Virus record (IMG/VR): IMGVR_UViG_3300046514_000576
Location: 1 to 53,694 of that record
Length of the DNA: 53,694 nucleotides
Source: a virus
Strand: one strand, 5' to 3'
The position numbers and the translations under genes are program-made. This document shows, in pieces, positions 33,763 to 43,219 of this stretch (its first letter is position 1; each line of letters opens with the position of its first letter). The notes below the pieces were generated by a model. It was not told the origin of the DNA. It saw only the letters and a program-made list of their open reading frames with translations, and made no database searches.

Positions 33763-34080
33763 TTACTTCTCAGGCACTCCGTCGACGGGCGCGGACTTCG
33801 ATGCCTTGGGCTTCACTTCGGACGTCGGCGCCGCGGCCGGAGCCGCATCGGGCGCGACGATCTTCATGTGCGGTGCGAGCATCGCCATCGCGGACGGCAG
33901 CTTGTTCGTCCCGACGATCCGAGGACGCGTATAGACCTCGGGGACATCGGCGAAGCCGTTCGCCGCGACCTCGTAGTCTTTCTTGCGCTCGCCGATGCGC
34001 AGTTGGAAGCGCACCGGACCGCCGTACGTGTTCTGCATGCGGACCAGTTGCGTGAAGTCCGCGGGTTCAGCCTTGGCCAT
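33763..34080 (-). CDS. Hypothetical protein downstream of major capsid
   Basis: The start ATG 34080 with GGAGA upstream gives 105 residues. N-terminal beta segments (GGPVRFQLRIGERKKDYEV) are followed by an Ala/Pro/Lys-rich tail. It lies right behind a strong hairpin after the capsid gene. Confidence 0.6.
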   Translation of the reverse strand: MAKAEPADFTQLVRMQNTYGGPVRFQLRIGERKKDYEVAANGFADVPEVYTRPRIVGTNKLPSAMAMLAPHMKIVAPDAAPAAAPTSEVKPKASKSAPVDGVPEK

Positions 34081-34100
34081 GGAATCGTCTCCTGTGATCG

Positions 34101-34140
34101 CGGGCTGGCGCGTCGTTCAATGGAACAACGCGCCAGCCCG
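34101..34140 (-). terminator. Strong hairpin between capsid gene and downstream genes
   Basis: CGGGCTGGCGCGT (34101-34113) pairs perfectly with ACGCGCCAGCCCG (34128-34140), and three more pairs with one mismatch extend it, leaving a 6-base loop. No T tract follows on the minus strand. Partial termination or mRNA stabilisation would keep capsid mRNA high relative to later genes. Confidence 0.65.
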
Positions 34141-34176
34141 ACACGCTGACTGCTCGAAGCGCCGGCGCGCCCTCGG

Positions 34177-35214
34177 TTAGCTCAGGTCCGTCAGAACGCC
34201 GCAAGCGTTCGGACGACGAACCTGGAGCTGCACGTACACGAAGAGCGCGAAGTCGCGCACGTCGCCGTTGACGGCCAGCGGCTGGATGCGGGCGTTGATC
34301 CCGACCGGTCCGCTCATGCCCTGCTCTTCCTCGGTGCCGGCGATCTCGATCTCGCCGTTCGTGCCGCCAGCCATCTGCTGAGTCGCATCGGGCAGTGGGA
34401 TCACGGCGACCTCGCTCGTGTCGATGAACACCATCGAGCCCTGCGTGCAGTCCTTGTCCTCGATGACGGGGATGCCGTCGAAATCGAGAGCCTGGAATCC
34501 ACCATCGAGCGTGATCTTCGCCCCGCCGATGTTCACGTCCTGCATGAACCGGCGGTTCGTTCCGAGCAGATTGCCGTACTCCTCGAACTGCGCGGGGTGC
34601 GCGAGCACGAGCTTCGGCTTCTTTCCGCTGGCGAGGTAGATCGTCCGGCGCATGTCGCGCATGAGCTGGACGGACAGAGCGCGCGGGACGCTGCTGTTCG
34701 CGAGCACGTTCCCCGCCCACTGCGGGTATGTCGCCGACGCGATGCCGGCGTACGTGCTCGAAGCGACGATCGCCTCGCTGATCAATCCGGCGATCGTCTC
34801 GGGGGCGCTGCCGCCCGTGCCCGTGTAGATCTCGGAGTTCAGGATCGTCGCGATCCGCTCCGTCGATTCACCCACCATCTCTTCGAGCAGGTTCTCGAGT
34901 TCCTTCGGACCCCCGGCGTTCACCGCGGCCGCCATCGCGCGGCCCGTGAGACCGAACGCGTCGTGGTACGTCGCGTACTGAAGCACCGCGGGCACCTTTG
35001 TGTCGACGTTGAACGTCGACACCGTCGTGCCGTCCGCAATGGCGGCTCCGGTGGTCGTGCCGACGCGCGCGTCCCACGCGACGGACTTGCCGCGCATGCG
35101 CTTCTTCGGAAGCACTTGGAGTGCGACGCTCGCACGGTTGATCTGCGAGGCAATCTTGTCCTCGAAGATGAGATTCAGCGCACCGCTGATCGAAGCGTAA
35201 TCTGCTGCGGCCAT
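34177..35214 (-). CDS. Major capsid protein (HK97 fold)
   Basis: The 345-residue product starts at ATG 35214. Features seen are an N-arm, NVDTKVPAVLQYATYHDAFG, AAAVNAGGPKELENLLEEMV, MRRTIYLASGKKPKLVLAHP and GGAKITLDGGFQALDFDGIP with a C-terminal SGPVGINARIQPLAV stretch. The order scaffold-capsid is typical. No N-terminal delta domain is visible; the separate scaffold gene fits. Confidence 0.8.
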   Translation of the reverse strand: MAAADYASISGALNLIFEDKIASQINRASVALQVLPKKRMRGKSVAWDARVGTTTGAAIADGTTVSTFNVDTKVPAVLQYATYHDAFGLTGRAMAAAVNAGGPKELENLLEEMVGESTERIATILNSEIYTGTGGSAPETIAGLISEAIVASSTYAGIASATYPQWAGNVLANSSVPRALSVQLMRDMRRTIYLASGKKPKLVLAHPAQFEEYGNLLGTNRRFMQDVNIGGAKITLDGGFQALDFDGIPVIEDKDCTQGSMVFIDTSEVAVIPLPDATQQMAGGTNGEIEIAGTEEEQGMSGPVGINARIQPLAVNGDVRDFALFVYVQLQVRRPNACGVLTDLS

Positions 35215-35299
35215 TGTAGCCCTCGTAGTTGTTGTTCGGTCGGATCACGCACGAACGGCGGCGTGGGGCCGTGCATCGGCTTTCGCCGACGTGGAATCG

Positions 35300-36061
35300 C
35301 TATTCGAAGGTGGTTCCGCGGAGCGCATGCCGGAGCATTTCGCGACCCACGCGAACCTTCTCTGAACTCTTGTCTTCGCCCTGCTTGCCAGCGGGCGGCT
35401 TGCCGGGTTTGGTTCCGGCGCCGGCGGCACCGCGCGGCGGCGCGAATGACTTACCGTCCTCCGTCTGCAGCCATGCTTTGATTCCGGCGGCGAGATCGGT
35501 CTCGTCATCGCCATCGACGAACACGATCTTGCCCTCGTCGTTCGTCCGGATCCGCGCTTCCTCGGTGTGAAGCAGCGCGATCGCGGCCTTCAGTTTCGCG
35601 CCAGCGATTCCCGCCGAAGCCAGCGCCTCGCCGAGTTTCGAGCGCTCCGTGTCGCGGCGATTTTTCGCAGCAGCCTCTTCGTTCGCCTTCTTCTCCGTAT
35701 CGCGCTCCGCATTCATGCGCGCGAGTTGCTTCTGGAGCTTCCGAATCTCTTTGTCGTTCGATGGCGCGGCGGCTTGACCGCCGGCCGTTTGGCCAGCGGG
35801 CGTCTGCGTCGTCGTTCCCTGCTGCTCCGCTGGCTCGTCGTCGTCGTCGTCCTTCGGCTTCGGTGCGAGCGCCGCGAACTTCTCGGTCAGCGTCTTCTCG
35901 ATGCTTCCCAGAAACCGCTTCTCGCGCGCCGAAAACGCCTTGTTGAACTCGGCCTCGGTCATGAACTTCGGCGCAGCAGCGCCCTCGTTGTCATCGCCGG
36001 CGCCGTCATCCGGCTTGCCCTTCGGCGGTTGCTCTGGCCCTGGTTTCGCTTGCTCTCCCAT
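35300..36061 (-). CDS. Capsid scaffolding protein
   Basis: The start ATG 36061 has GAGAGG upstream. The 253-residue product is highly charged, with an acidic, Pro/Gly-rich N-terminus, a run of five Asp, a coiled-coil section (NDKEIRKLQKQLARMNAERD) and a C-terminal helical region SKLGEALASAGIAGAKLKAA. Composition and the place just before the capsid gene indicate a scaffold that leaves the head before packaging. Confidence 0.75.
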   Translation of the reverse strand: MGEQAKPGPEQPPKGKPDDGAGDDNEGAAAPKFMTEAEFNKAFSAREKRFLGSIEKTLTEKFAALAPKPKDDDDDEPAEQQGTTTQTPAGQTAGGQAAAPSNDKEIRKLQKQLARMNAERDTEKKANEEAAAKNRRDTERSKLGEALASAGIAGAKLKAAIALLHTEEARIRTNDEGKIVFVDGDDETDLAAGIKAWLQTEDGKSFAPPRGAAGAGTKPGKPPAGKQGEDKSSEKVRVGREMLRHALRGTTFE

Positions 36062-36167
36062 TGCGATCCTCTCGCGCTGTTGCGCGTGCGGCGGTTGAAT
36101 CCCGGTCCGCATCACCCGCCGTGGCGGATGCGTCCCGTGCGGCGCGACGTGCGCCGTGTGACTTTGG

Positions 36168-36443
36168 TTACGGGCCCGAGTCGTTACCGGGAAGCGGCTT
36201 CGGGTCGGTCGAATTCTCGCGTCCCGAGATGAACTCGAACTGCGCGATCTCGAGCAGCCCCACGATCTCGGCGATCGAGCAGCTCGACGAGCGGAAGCGG
36301 TACCACCACTCGCCATGTCCCGCGACGAGCGCGAACAGCGTCTCGATCTCGCCCGATTCCACCGCGCGACGCATCTCGTCGAGCGTCGCCAGCATCTTCT
36401 CGCGCTGCTCGGCCGGAACCGATCGGAGCGAGACGACATGCAT
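36168..36443 (-). CDS. Hypothetical protein
   Basis: ATG 36443 gives 91 residues with helices (EQREKMLATLDEMRRAVESG) and a Trp-Trp-Tyr segment (GHGEWWYRFRSSSCS). No family known; it lies in the head region. Confidence 0.6.
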   Translation of the reverse strand: MHVVSLRSVPAEQREKMLATLDEMRRAVESGEIETLFALVAGHGEWWYRFRSSSCSIAEIVGLLEIAQFEFISGRENSTDPKPLPGNDSGP

Positions 36444-36451
36444 GGCGAGGG

Positions 36452-36634
36452 CTACTTCCGAGCGAGGGCCCGCTCGAGCGCGGCTGGATCGTCCTGCAGC
36501 TGGTACGCGATTTCGTAGTCCTCGTCGCGAAGCACGCCCGCCGCACGTCGCTCGCGGATCACGCGCACGGCACCATCGACGTCGTTGCGCGCGATCGAGA
36601 ACATGTTCGGGGGTGTGGGTCTCGCGTCGGTCAC
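36452..36634 (-). CDS. Small hypothetical protein
   Basis: The start GTG 36634 overlaps the preceding stop; 60 residues, helical and charged (GAVRVIRERRAAGVLRDEDY). Nothing more can be said from the sequence. Confidence 0.5.
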   Translation of the reverse strand: MTDARPTPPNMFSIARNDVDGAVRVIRERRAAGVLRDEDYEIAYQLQDDPAALERALARK

Positions 36635-38628
36635 GGGAACGCAGCTTTCAGTGCGGTGACGATCCCCATCCGCGCCTGCATGGCCGATGCGCCCGCAAAC
36701 CGCTTCGGAAGCCGAAGGTTCGTCACGAAGTGGCGCACGTAATCGTCGGGAACGGGGATCACAGGACCATGGTAAGTCCGCATTGCGAGCGCCGCATCCT
36801 CGATCATGCGGATTGCCGCGGACGGCTTCACGCCGAGCTGTTGCTCGAGAATTCGCCGGGTTGCATCGATGTCGCGATCATATGACCGGTTCTCGTTCAC
36901 CCGGATCGTGCGGCCGACGAGCGAGCCGCGCGCGCCGAACTGATCACGCATGAGCCGGCGCGCCAACGTCTCGGTCGTGACTTCCTCGACCACCGCGCCA
37001 GCTCGCTCGTACGCAGACCACGCGAACGGCGAGTGGTTGTGGACCGTCTCATGCAGCAGCGTCTTGAAGCCGTTCTCCTGCTGCGACGTCGCCTTCCCGC
37101 TCACGAGCCCGAGATAGCGATCAAGGAACGCGACGGCGTTGCGGTGCACGTCCTCGCGCATCTGAAGATTGCCGTTCTGCGACGTGCGGCCGCGCGCACC
37201 CGAAACGCGTCGCGAATACGTACTGAAACTGTCGCTGCCGGTGCCGCGTCGCTGCTGGACGAGGCCCGTCGACTGCACGATCGCGTTGGCCTCGCGACGC
37301 ACCATGCGCTGCTCGGCGCTGGTTCGCGGATTCGCGAGCGCGGCACGCAGTCGAGTGAGACCCGTCGGTCGCTCCGGCGCTAGCGGCGCGGCCGCAGCCG
37401 TCGATCCCGCGGCGCGAGCGCCGCCACTCGCTCGCACTGGCGCGGTGCTCGCCGCCGGAGGAGTGACCGGCGGTGGCGATGGGGCGCGAACGACTTGCGG
37501 AGGCGCGGGTGTCGCGCCGGTTCTCGGCACGACGTGCCGCACGATGATCGGGCTTTGGACCCCAGTGTCGCGGAGGATGTCCGTCCAATCCGCGCGCCAG
37601 GCTCCGACGCGGCATCGACAGTTCGGATGCGCCGGCGCGCCGTCGATCCCGTCGGGGAACGGCTGACCGATCGGAACGACGACGCCGTTCAACCCGGCGC
37701 ACATCTGACAGACACGACCATCGATCGACGCATCCCAGCGCCGCTCGAGATCCGGGATCGATTCGCGGGCCTGCTGAAACCCCTCGTCGAGCTGCTCGTT
37801 GTACGCGTTCTGCGTTTCGGTCCGGACGATGCGGGTCGCCCAGTACCGGTACCGCGTGAACAGGCCCTCGGCGATGTGCTCCGTGACCGCACCCGGCTCG
37901 CCAGCGACGCCGCGCAGCGCGACGAGGCCTCGCGGACCGCCATGGCGCACCAGGCGGTTCGTCAGGTCGGTGACGGTCTCGCCCCGCAGGACACCGACCG
38001 CCAGTTCGCGATGGATGTCCTGGCCAACGTTCCCGGCGTAGCGCGCAGCGCTCGTCCGGATCCGCGGGATCAGCGTCCGCTCGCCCTGCACGATGATCCG
38101 GGCGACGTTCAGCGGCAACGCACGCGACGTGCCCTCGAAAACTTGTGAGAAGCGCGCGACCTCGTGCTGCAGGTGGTGCGCCGACAGATGCCCCGCACCG
38201 TTGATCAGCTTGCGGAGAGCTGCCTCCATCGTGGGCTGGAGCCGCGCGATCGCGCGGAATGCGCCTCGGAGATGCAGCAGCGTGTTGCGCCGCTGCTGCG
38301 CGGTATAGCGCAGATCGCCGTTCGGCACCGTGCGGAGCCACTCGCGAAGGCCGGCCGCGGTCTCGCGCTCGGCCTGCTGGAGCGCCGGCATCAGGGCGTG
38401 AAGCGCTGGTCCACTGAGGGCTGCAACTTCATGCGAGGTCCGCTCGAGATCGCGCGCGACGGACGCGAGCTGCGCCGCGCTCGGTCGGACCCGCGCGAAC
38501 GCGCCCGGCGGAACGACGTCGACAGGACGACGAAGGCCCGTCGCCGGATCGATCGTCGATGGAAACTGTCCGCCTCGCGGACTTGCGGGCTCGACTCGCG
38601 GCGCGCGCGAGCGCGCCCTGGAGACCAC
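36631..38628 (-). CDS. MuF-type minor head protein with C-terminal HExxH metalloprotease-like domain
   Basis: The start GTG 38628 gives 665 residues. Residues 1-350 carry a phage Mu gpF/SPP1 gp7-like head-morphogenesis domain, ending with Cys-x2-Cys and PAHPNCRCRVG (about 307-342), the zinc-like signature of this family. A Pro/Ala/Ser linker (about 365-420) follows. A separate C-terminal domain (about 420-665) holds HETVH (526-530) with Glu548/549 about 18 residues later, the gluzincin layout. Temperate phages are known to carry MuF proteins fused to C-terminal toxin domains that ride in the virion. Here the fused domain looks like a metallopeptidase; injection and activity are inference. Confidence 0.8.
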   Translation of the reverse strand: MVSRARSRAPRVEPASPRGGQFPSTIDPATGLRRPVDVVPPGAFARVRPSAAQLASVARDLERTSHEVAALSGPALHALMPALQQAERETAAGLREWLRTVPNGDLRYTAQQRRNTLLHLRGAFRAIARLQPTMEAALRKLINGAGHLSAHHLQHEVARFSQVFEGTSRALPLNVARIIVQGERTLIPRIRTSAARYAGNVGQDIHRELAVGVLRGETVTDLTNRLVRHGGPRGLVALRGVAGEPGAVTEHIAEGLFTRYRYWATRIVRTETQNAYNEQLDEGFQQARESIPDLERRWDASIDGRVCQMCAGLNGVVVPIGQPFPDGIDGAPAHPNCRCRVGAWRADWTDILRDTGVQSPIIVRHVVPRTGATPAPPQVVRAPSPPPVTPPAASTAPVRASGGARAAGSTAAAAPLAPERPTGLTRLRAALANPRTSAEQRMVRREANAIVQSTGLVQQRRGTGSDSFSTYSRRVSGARGRTSQNGNLQMREDVHRNAVAFLDRYLGLVSGKATSQQENGFKTLLHETVHNHSPFAWSAYERAGAVVEEVTTETLARRLMRDQFGARGSLVGRTIRVNENRSYDRDIDATRRILEQQLGVKPSAAIRMIEDAALAMRTYHGPVIPVPDDYVRHFVTNLRLPKRFAGASAMQARMGIVTALKAAFP

Positions 38629-38630
38629 GA

Positions 38631-39140
38631 TCAGGTCTCGGGACGAATCAGCACGATCAGCTCGCCGGCGATGCCGCTGTCACTTCGGTGGATGTACAGC
38701 GAGCCGGCCGCAGCGATCGTGCGCGTCGCCGTGTGCGCTGCATCCTGCACGACGCCCGTAGCCGCCGCCGAGAGTGCGTCGGACAGCGCGTTGCCACCGC
38801 CGGATGCCGCATCGCGAAGCGTGACGGTCTTTCCGCCGACCGCCGTCGAAACGATCAGGAGCGTGTGAAGCACACGGAACTTGAACGGCGCAAGTGTGCC
38901 GCCCGAATAGATCGAAACATCGTCTGCCGAGCCGCCGCCGCCCGCGGTGAACGGGACGCGAAGCGTCTGCAAAGCAGAAAGTCCCTGCGCATCGGCAGTC
39001 GCTTGATTCGCTGGCGTTACGACATTCGGCGCGAGCGCCGCGGGACTCGGATACGTGCTGCCAGATGCGAAGACTCCGCCCGCCGCGCCGCTCGGCGAAC
39101 CACCGGCACCGAGAACCTGCCCATCTTGGATGATTAGCAT
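38631..39140 (-). CDS. Hypothetical structural protein
   Basis: The start ATG 39140 has GAGGG upstream. The 169-residue product is rich in Gly, Ser, Ala and Thr, with beta segments (LIIQDGQVLGAGGSPSG, FRVLHTLLIVSTAVGGKTVT) and a C-terminal strand SLYIHRSDSGIAGELIVLI. A decoration or neck role is plausible from composition. Confidence 0.6.
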   Translation of the reverse strand: MLIIQDGQVLGAGGSPSGAAGGVFASGSTYPSPAALAPNVVTPANQATADAQGLSALQTLRVPFTAGGGGSADDVSIYSGGTLAPFKFRVLHTLLIVSTAVGGKTVTLRDAASGGGNALSDALSAAATGVVQDAAHTATRTIAAAGSLYIHRSDSGIAGELIVLIRPET

Positions 39141-39147
39141 ATTGCCC

Positions 39148-39504
39148 TCAGAGGTCCTTGCGCACAGCGCGCGCGTGGACATCGGCAGAGACGTGGTTCG
39201 TGGGCTTCGCGGTCAGACGCACGCGACCATGCGCATGGTCCTCGATCACCAGGATCGATTCTTTTCCGGCCGCGACCGGAATCGGCGACACGGCAACGGG
39301 ATCCCACGAAGAGGCGCCGGGCGACATTTCGTAGAGCGTCAGCCCATCGATCGCGTGCGCGCCGCCGTCTTCTTTCACCGCGATGATCAGCTTGTCAGCC
39401 TGCCCGACATCGACGCCGTTCGCGCCGAGCAGCTCGGATTCCACACCGGACGGCAGATCGATGGCCAACCCATCGAACGCCGCAAAAACGCTGAAGCTGC
39501 TCAT
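39148..39504 (-). CDS. Hypothetical beta-rich protein
   Basis: ATG 39504 overlaps the portal stop; 118 residues, mostly beta (FAAFDGLAIDLPSG, ESILVIEDHAHGRVRLTA). It lies between portal and head genes. No motif is recognised. Confidence 0.6.
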   Translation of the reverse strand: MSSFSVFAAFDGLAIDLPSGVESELLGANGVDVGQADKLIIAVKEDGGAHAIDGLTLYEMSPGASSWDPVAVSPIPVAAGKESILVIEDHAHGRVRLTAKPTNHVSADVHARAVRKDL

Positions 39505-41114
39505 ACGCTCGCCTGTCTCTTTGGTTGTTTTGGCTCGTCGCCGTCGTCAGCTTCGTCCGGCTCTTCGTGAACCTCGGACTCATCGCCGTCCGGTTCGTCG
39601 TCGGGATTCTCGGCGTACGGCGTCCCGGGTGTTGGCGGAAGATTCCCGGCGAACTCCTCTGCGCTGACGTTGCGCTCGAGTTCCTTCCGGATCGCCTCGA
39701 GCTGGTCGGGCGTCGCACTCGGGCCGAGGATGCGTCGCGCGTTCGCGAAGATTCGCAAGCGCTGAAATGTCTCGCTCGGAATCTTGAGCATGTCGACAAG
39801 CGTTGCGTTCTGAATGACCTCCGCGACGTCGGCGTTCTCGAACGATTCCATTCCGCTCGCCGACCACGTCGTCTCGGGATCACGACGACCGCGGCGTGCC
39901 AGATCGAAGACTTCCTTCGCGTGACGCCGAAGCAGCTCGCCGAGGTGCGCGAGAACGACCGCCGTCGCCGCCTTGTCCTGCGCTTTGCTCTTGCCGCTGC
40001 GACCGAGTGCCGCGCTGCTGTTGTTCGCCGCGAGCGCCATATGGTGCAGTACGCGGTGAATCTCGTCGCGCAGGCCGTCGAGATCGCGAAGCGCGGTGTC
40101 GTAGATCATCGCATCGGGCGATGTGTATCGGAGTTCGTCCTTGTTCCCGAACTGCACGATGCGTCCGATCCCGTAGACCTGCGTCTTCGCGCGATTCGGG
40201 TCCTGCGCGACCTCGCTTGGAATCTCGCCGGCGCTTCCCATCTCGGGAGCCAGATATGCACCGAGGATCGGGAAGAGGTGTCGATACTCGGACCATGATG
40301 TCGCGGAGCGCTTGTTCAAGTGTGAGCGCGCGAGACAATGGATCCGGTCCATCGCCCACAGGCCCAACGGCAGCTCGAGTCGTGCGAGCGGAACGGCACC
40401 GAAACTGTGCACTCCCGCGCCGGTCCGCGTGATGTCATCGTTCGCTTTGGGCTTCTTCCCATTCTCCCAGCGGACTTCGTAACGCTCCCAGTTGGTCCGC
40501 GTGTAGTAGGTGAAGCTCTCGACCGTCGTGCTGCGCGAGTCGCTCAGGCTCGCGCGCGGCGTCGTGCGCATGCAGAGAAGCGCCCACTCGAGCGTGCCGG
40601 ACGGGTCGCAGTCCCAGTCGAGCACGCACTCGGGTTCGATCGGGAACGCGAGCGCGCGAAGCTGATCGATCTCTTCCTCGTCGCTCTCCGACTCGATCAC
40701 GGCGCCATCGTCGCGCGGCGGAAGATCCACAAGCGTCCATGCGCGACGCACCTGCAACGCCGTGAGCGTCTGCTCTTGAAGTAAGTCGAGCAGCGTCATT
40801 CCCTTGCCGTCCGTCGACTTCGCGAACTCCTCGAAGAATGGGTCCGCCTTCGGCTCGCTGCGCATCGTCAACGGCTCTGCGCACAGCGCGGCGACGATGT
40901 AATCGATCACCGAGCCCGCGTAGTTCACGTACTCGGCGCGAGCCATTCGCTCCGCATAGACCTCGGGTTCTTCCGCGCCGTGCCGAGGGAAAAGGCGCGC
41001 CATCGTCGCTTTGTCACGCAGCAGCGACTCGCCGCCGCGGTACAGCGCGCGGCACTCCGCCCAGTACTGGGCTTGATAGTCCGGGTTCTTGGCGGTGAGC
41101 GAGGAGTACTTCAC
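39501..41114 (-). CDS. Portal protein
   Basis: The start GTG 41114 lies 4 bases after the terminase stop. The 537-residue product begins with KYSSLTAKNPDYQAQYWAEC and shows an N-terminal helical crown-like part, beta wing regions (LEWALLCMRTTPRAS, YYTRTNWERYEVRW) and a central helix region (DALRDLDGLRDEIHRVLHH-like). The acidic tail ends in QPKRQASV. Size and place between terminase and head genes identify the portal; DUF4055-like features are present. Confidence 0.8.
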   Translation of the reverse strand: MKYSSLTAKNPDYQAQYWAECRALYRGGESLLRDKATMARLFPRHGAEEPEVYAERMARAEYVNYAGSVIDYIVAALCAEPLTMRSEPKADPFFEEFAKSTDGKGMTLLDLLQEQTLTALQVRRAWTLVDLPPRDDGAVIESESDEEEIDQLRALAFPIEPECVLDWDCDPSGTLEWALLCMRTTPRASLSDSRSTTVESFTYYTRTNWERYEVRWENGKKPKANDDITRTGAGVHSFGAVPLARLELPLGLWAMDRIHCLARSHLNKRSATSWSEYRHLFPILGAYLAPEMGSAGEIPSEVAQDPNRAKTQVYGIGRIVQFGNKDELRYTSPDAMIYDTALRDLDGLRDEIHRVLHHMALAANNSSAALGRSGKSKAQDKAATAVVLAHLGELLRRHAKEVFDLARRGRRDPETTWSASGMESFENADVAEVIQNATLVDMLKIPSETFQRLRIFANARRILGPSATPDQLEAIRKELERNVSAEEFAGNLPPTPGTPYAENPDDEPDGDESEVHEEPDEADDGDEPKQPKRQASV

Positions 41115-41118
41115 GAGA

Positions 41119-42855
41119 TCAGCCGAACGGATTCAGGGTGTTTGGAACCACGCGGACGGTCGTCGTCGGTCGCGGCCCGGTGAGCACCCGCCAGCCGATC
41201 GCGGCGGCGAGGATCTCGTCGTCGTGTTCACCCGGCGCCGCTTCGACCTTCCCGCTGTCGGTCCGGATGAACGCGCGCGCTTCCTGGATGAACACGAGGT
41301 CCGATGTCTTGAAGTCACCGAGCTGCACCGCGTCGACAAGGTCGTCGATCATCGGGAGCCGGTTCGAGGGGCCCGTCCAGAACCCGAGATCCGCAGTATC
41401 GGTCTTCGATGGATCGAGTCGCCAGATCCGGGGGTAGTGCAGCTCCTCGTGCAGGACATGCAGCACTGTGTGGCCGTGGTTGTTCCGCTCGACGACGATC
41501 TCCGCGAGACCGTAGGCGCGCGCGAGCCGCTCACACCATCGAGCGAACTCCGACGCAGGAACCTTCGCGCGAAGCGTTGCGACGTGCGCGCGCGACTTCC
41601 GCTCGAGCACCGGAGCAACGAGCCAGTCGCCCGCACGTTTGCCGCTCGCCGTGTCGACGGCGAGCAGATAACTACAACCGGGCGACGGCGACGCCCAAAC
41701 ACGCAGGATCGAACCGTGTCCGCGGTTCAGCGTGCGCCACAGCTCGACGAGGTTCTCGCGGAACGGCTGCGCGGGACTTTCGAGCGCGGCCTCCTGCTCG
41801 AGCGCCGCGAACGTCAATGGCGGAACGGCCGTCTTCTCGAGTCGTCCGAGCGCCGGCGCGTCGAAGTAGGAGTGACCGCTGAGGAGGAACGCGCGAATCG
41901 GATCGTGCGGGTGCTCCTGGATCGTCTTGTCGAAACCGTTCAGCGCGCGTTTCGAGCGCCACCACGCGAGCTGCGCGGCGTCGAGCGGCTCGCCGTCGGT
42001 GACGGCCGACTCGATGACCTCGGTCTCTTCGGGATCGCGCGCAACCGCTTGCGTTGGGTCGACTCCCACGCGCGCGGTCTCATCGAGCCACCACGGGAGG
42101 AACGTCAGGCGAAACCCGTTCGCACCGGCGCGCGCGCCCGTCGCGTGCTCGTAGAACACGCCGCTCGCGCCGTTCGCGGTCGACTCTTCGACGTACTCGC
42201 CGCCCTGCTCGATCGGCGGAATCGCTGCCATGATCGCCGTGACGGTCTGCTCGCCGTACTTGAACGATGCGACCTCGGTGGCGTGCACGCGGTGGTAGGT
42301 GCCGCCGCGGCCCTGCTTCTCAGCGGCTTCCTGCGTGCCGCCGGCGTCGAACACCGTGATGCTCGACCCGTTTGAAAACTGCACCGTCGGACCGGCCCAG
42401 CGGTGGCCCGTGTCGACGCCGAGGCCTTTGATCATGAACCCGAGCTGCCGGATCACCTTGTGCGCCGGCTCGTTGTGCTTATGCGGTTGCGTGACCACCG
42501 CAACCGCGACGTCCGGTCGCAGAAGCGCGAACCACAGGTCGCGCGCGAGTTCGTAGGTCGTCTCCCCGAGCTGACGTCCCTTTACGACGACGTCGCGACC
42601 GGTTCGGCGTTCGAACACGCGGCGCTGCGCCCGGTTCCAACGCAGCGGGAGCACTTCGCCAGGCACGCGTGTCGTGATCTGCACGAGGTCCGCGCAGAAC
42701 CGCTCGAACGACTCATCGCGCTCGCCTGCTTCGAAGAGCGCAACAACTCGCTTCCATGCTGCCGGCGGCTCAATGGACGGCCGGCGGCGGATCGGCCCCA
42801 GCAGACGATCCAGCCGGCGCTCCTTCCGCTCCAGTGATTCGAGCAAGTCGAGCAT
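41119..42855 (-). CDS. terL: Large terminase subunit (ATPase-nuclease)
   Basis: ATG 42855 gives 578 residues. The Walker A-like segment VVVKGRQLGETT (about 89-100) is the variant typical of TerL. The following ATPase core contains VVTQPHKH, HRVHATEVASF (Walker B/catalytic Glu region, about 185-196) and EESTANGASG. The RNase H-like nuclease domain shows LLAVDTASGK (Asp near 400), IVVERNNHG and GEHDDEILAAAIG. It pumps DNA into the procapsid. Its start lies 86 bases inside the small-terminase gene. Confidence 0.85.
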   Translation of the reverse strand: MLDLLESLERKERRLDRLLGPIRRRPSIEPPAAWKRVVALFEAGERDESFERFCADLVQITTRVPGEVLPLRWNRAQRRVFERRTGRDVVVKGRQLGETTYELARDLWFALLRPDVAVAVVTQPHKHNEPAHKVIRQLGFMIKGLGVDTGHRWAGPTVQFSNGSSITVFDAGGTQEAAEKQGRGGTYHRVHATEVASFKYGEQTVTAIMAAIPPIEQGGEYVEESTANGASGVFYEHATGARAGANGFRLTFLPWWLDETARVGVDPTQAVARDPEETEVIESAVTDGEPLDAAQLAWWRSKRALNGFDKTIQEHPHDPIRAFLLSGHSYFDAPALGRLEKTAVPPLTFAALEQEAALESPAQPFRENLVELWRTLNRGHGSILRVWASPSPGCSYLLAVDTASGKRAGDWLVAPVLERKSRAHVATLRAKVPASEFARWCERLARAYGLAEIVVERNNHGHTVLHVLHEELHYPRIWRLDPSKTDTADLGFWTGPSNRLPMIDDLVDAVQLGDFKTSDLVFIQEARAFIRTDSGKVEAAPGEHDDEILAAAIGWRVLTGPRPTTTVRVVPNTLNPFG

Positions 42856-43216
42856 CGAGCATCTTTGATGTGAGTGCGACGTCCGCGAGGATCTTCAACG
42901 CGCCGGCGATCGAGTGGATCGCCGAGGGGTCCGCTGCGTTCGCGCTCTGACTGGCCTTCGTGAGAAACGCGATCTGACCCTTGATCGCGATCGCGAGGCC
43001 GTCAGCCCACTGTCCTTCAGCAGCGCGTATTTTTGAGGCGACGAGTTCCGACAAGATCCGATCGGAGAGCGACTTCGCGCGGTATCTCTCGATGGTCCGC
43101 ACCGACAGGGTGTGTCGCTTGGCGGCGGCCTCGTCACCGAGCAACGCGGCGTCGACCAGGATCTGCGCGATCGCATTCGGATCCGTCTTCGGACCCGGCT
43201 TGCGTCGCTCGGACAT
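42770..43216 (-). CDS. terS: Small terminase subunit-like DNA-binding protein
   Basis: The start ATG 43216 gives 148 residues. The N-terminal half has a helix-turn-helix pattern (AQILVDAALLGDEAAAKRHT, LSVRTIERYRAKSL), the middle helices could oligomerise, and a Pro-rich tail overlaps the start of terL by 86 bases. TerS proteins bind the packaging site and load TerL. Direct position and HTH support this; the sequence family was not confirmed. Confidence 0.65.
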   Translation of the reverse strand: MSERRKPGPKTDPNAIAQILVDAALLGDEAAAKRHTLSVRTIERYRAKSLSDRILSELVASKIRAAEGQWADGLAIAIKGQIAFLTKASQSANAADPSAIHSIAGALKILADVALTSKMLDARLARITGAEGAPAGSSAGADPPPAVH

Positions 43217-43219
43217 CGA

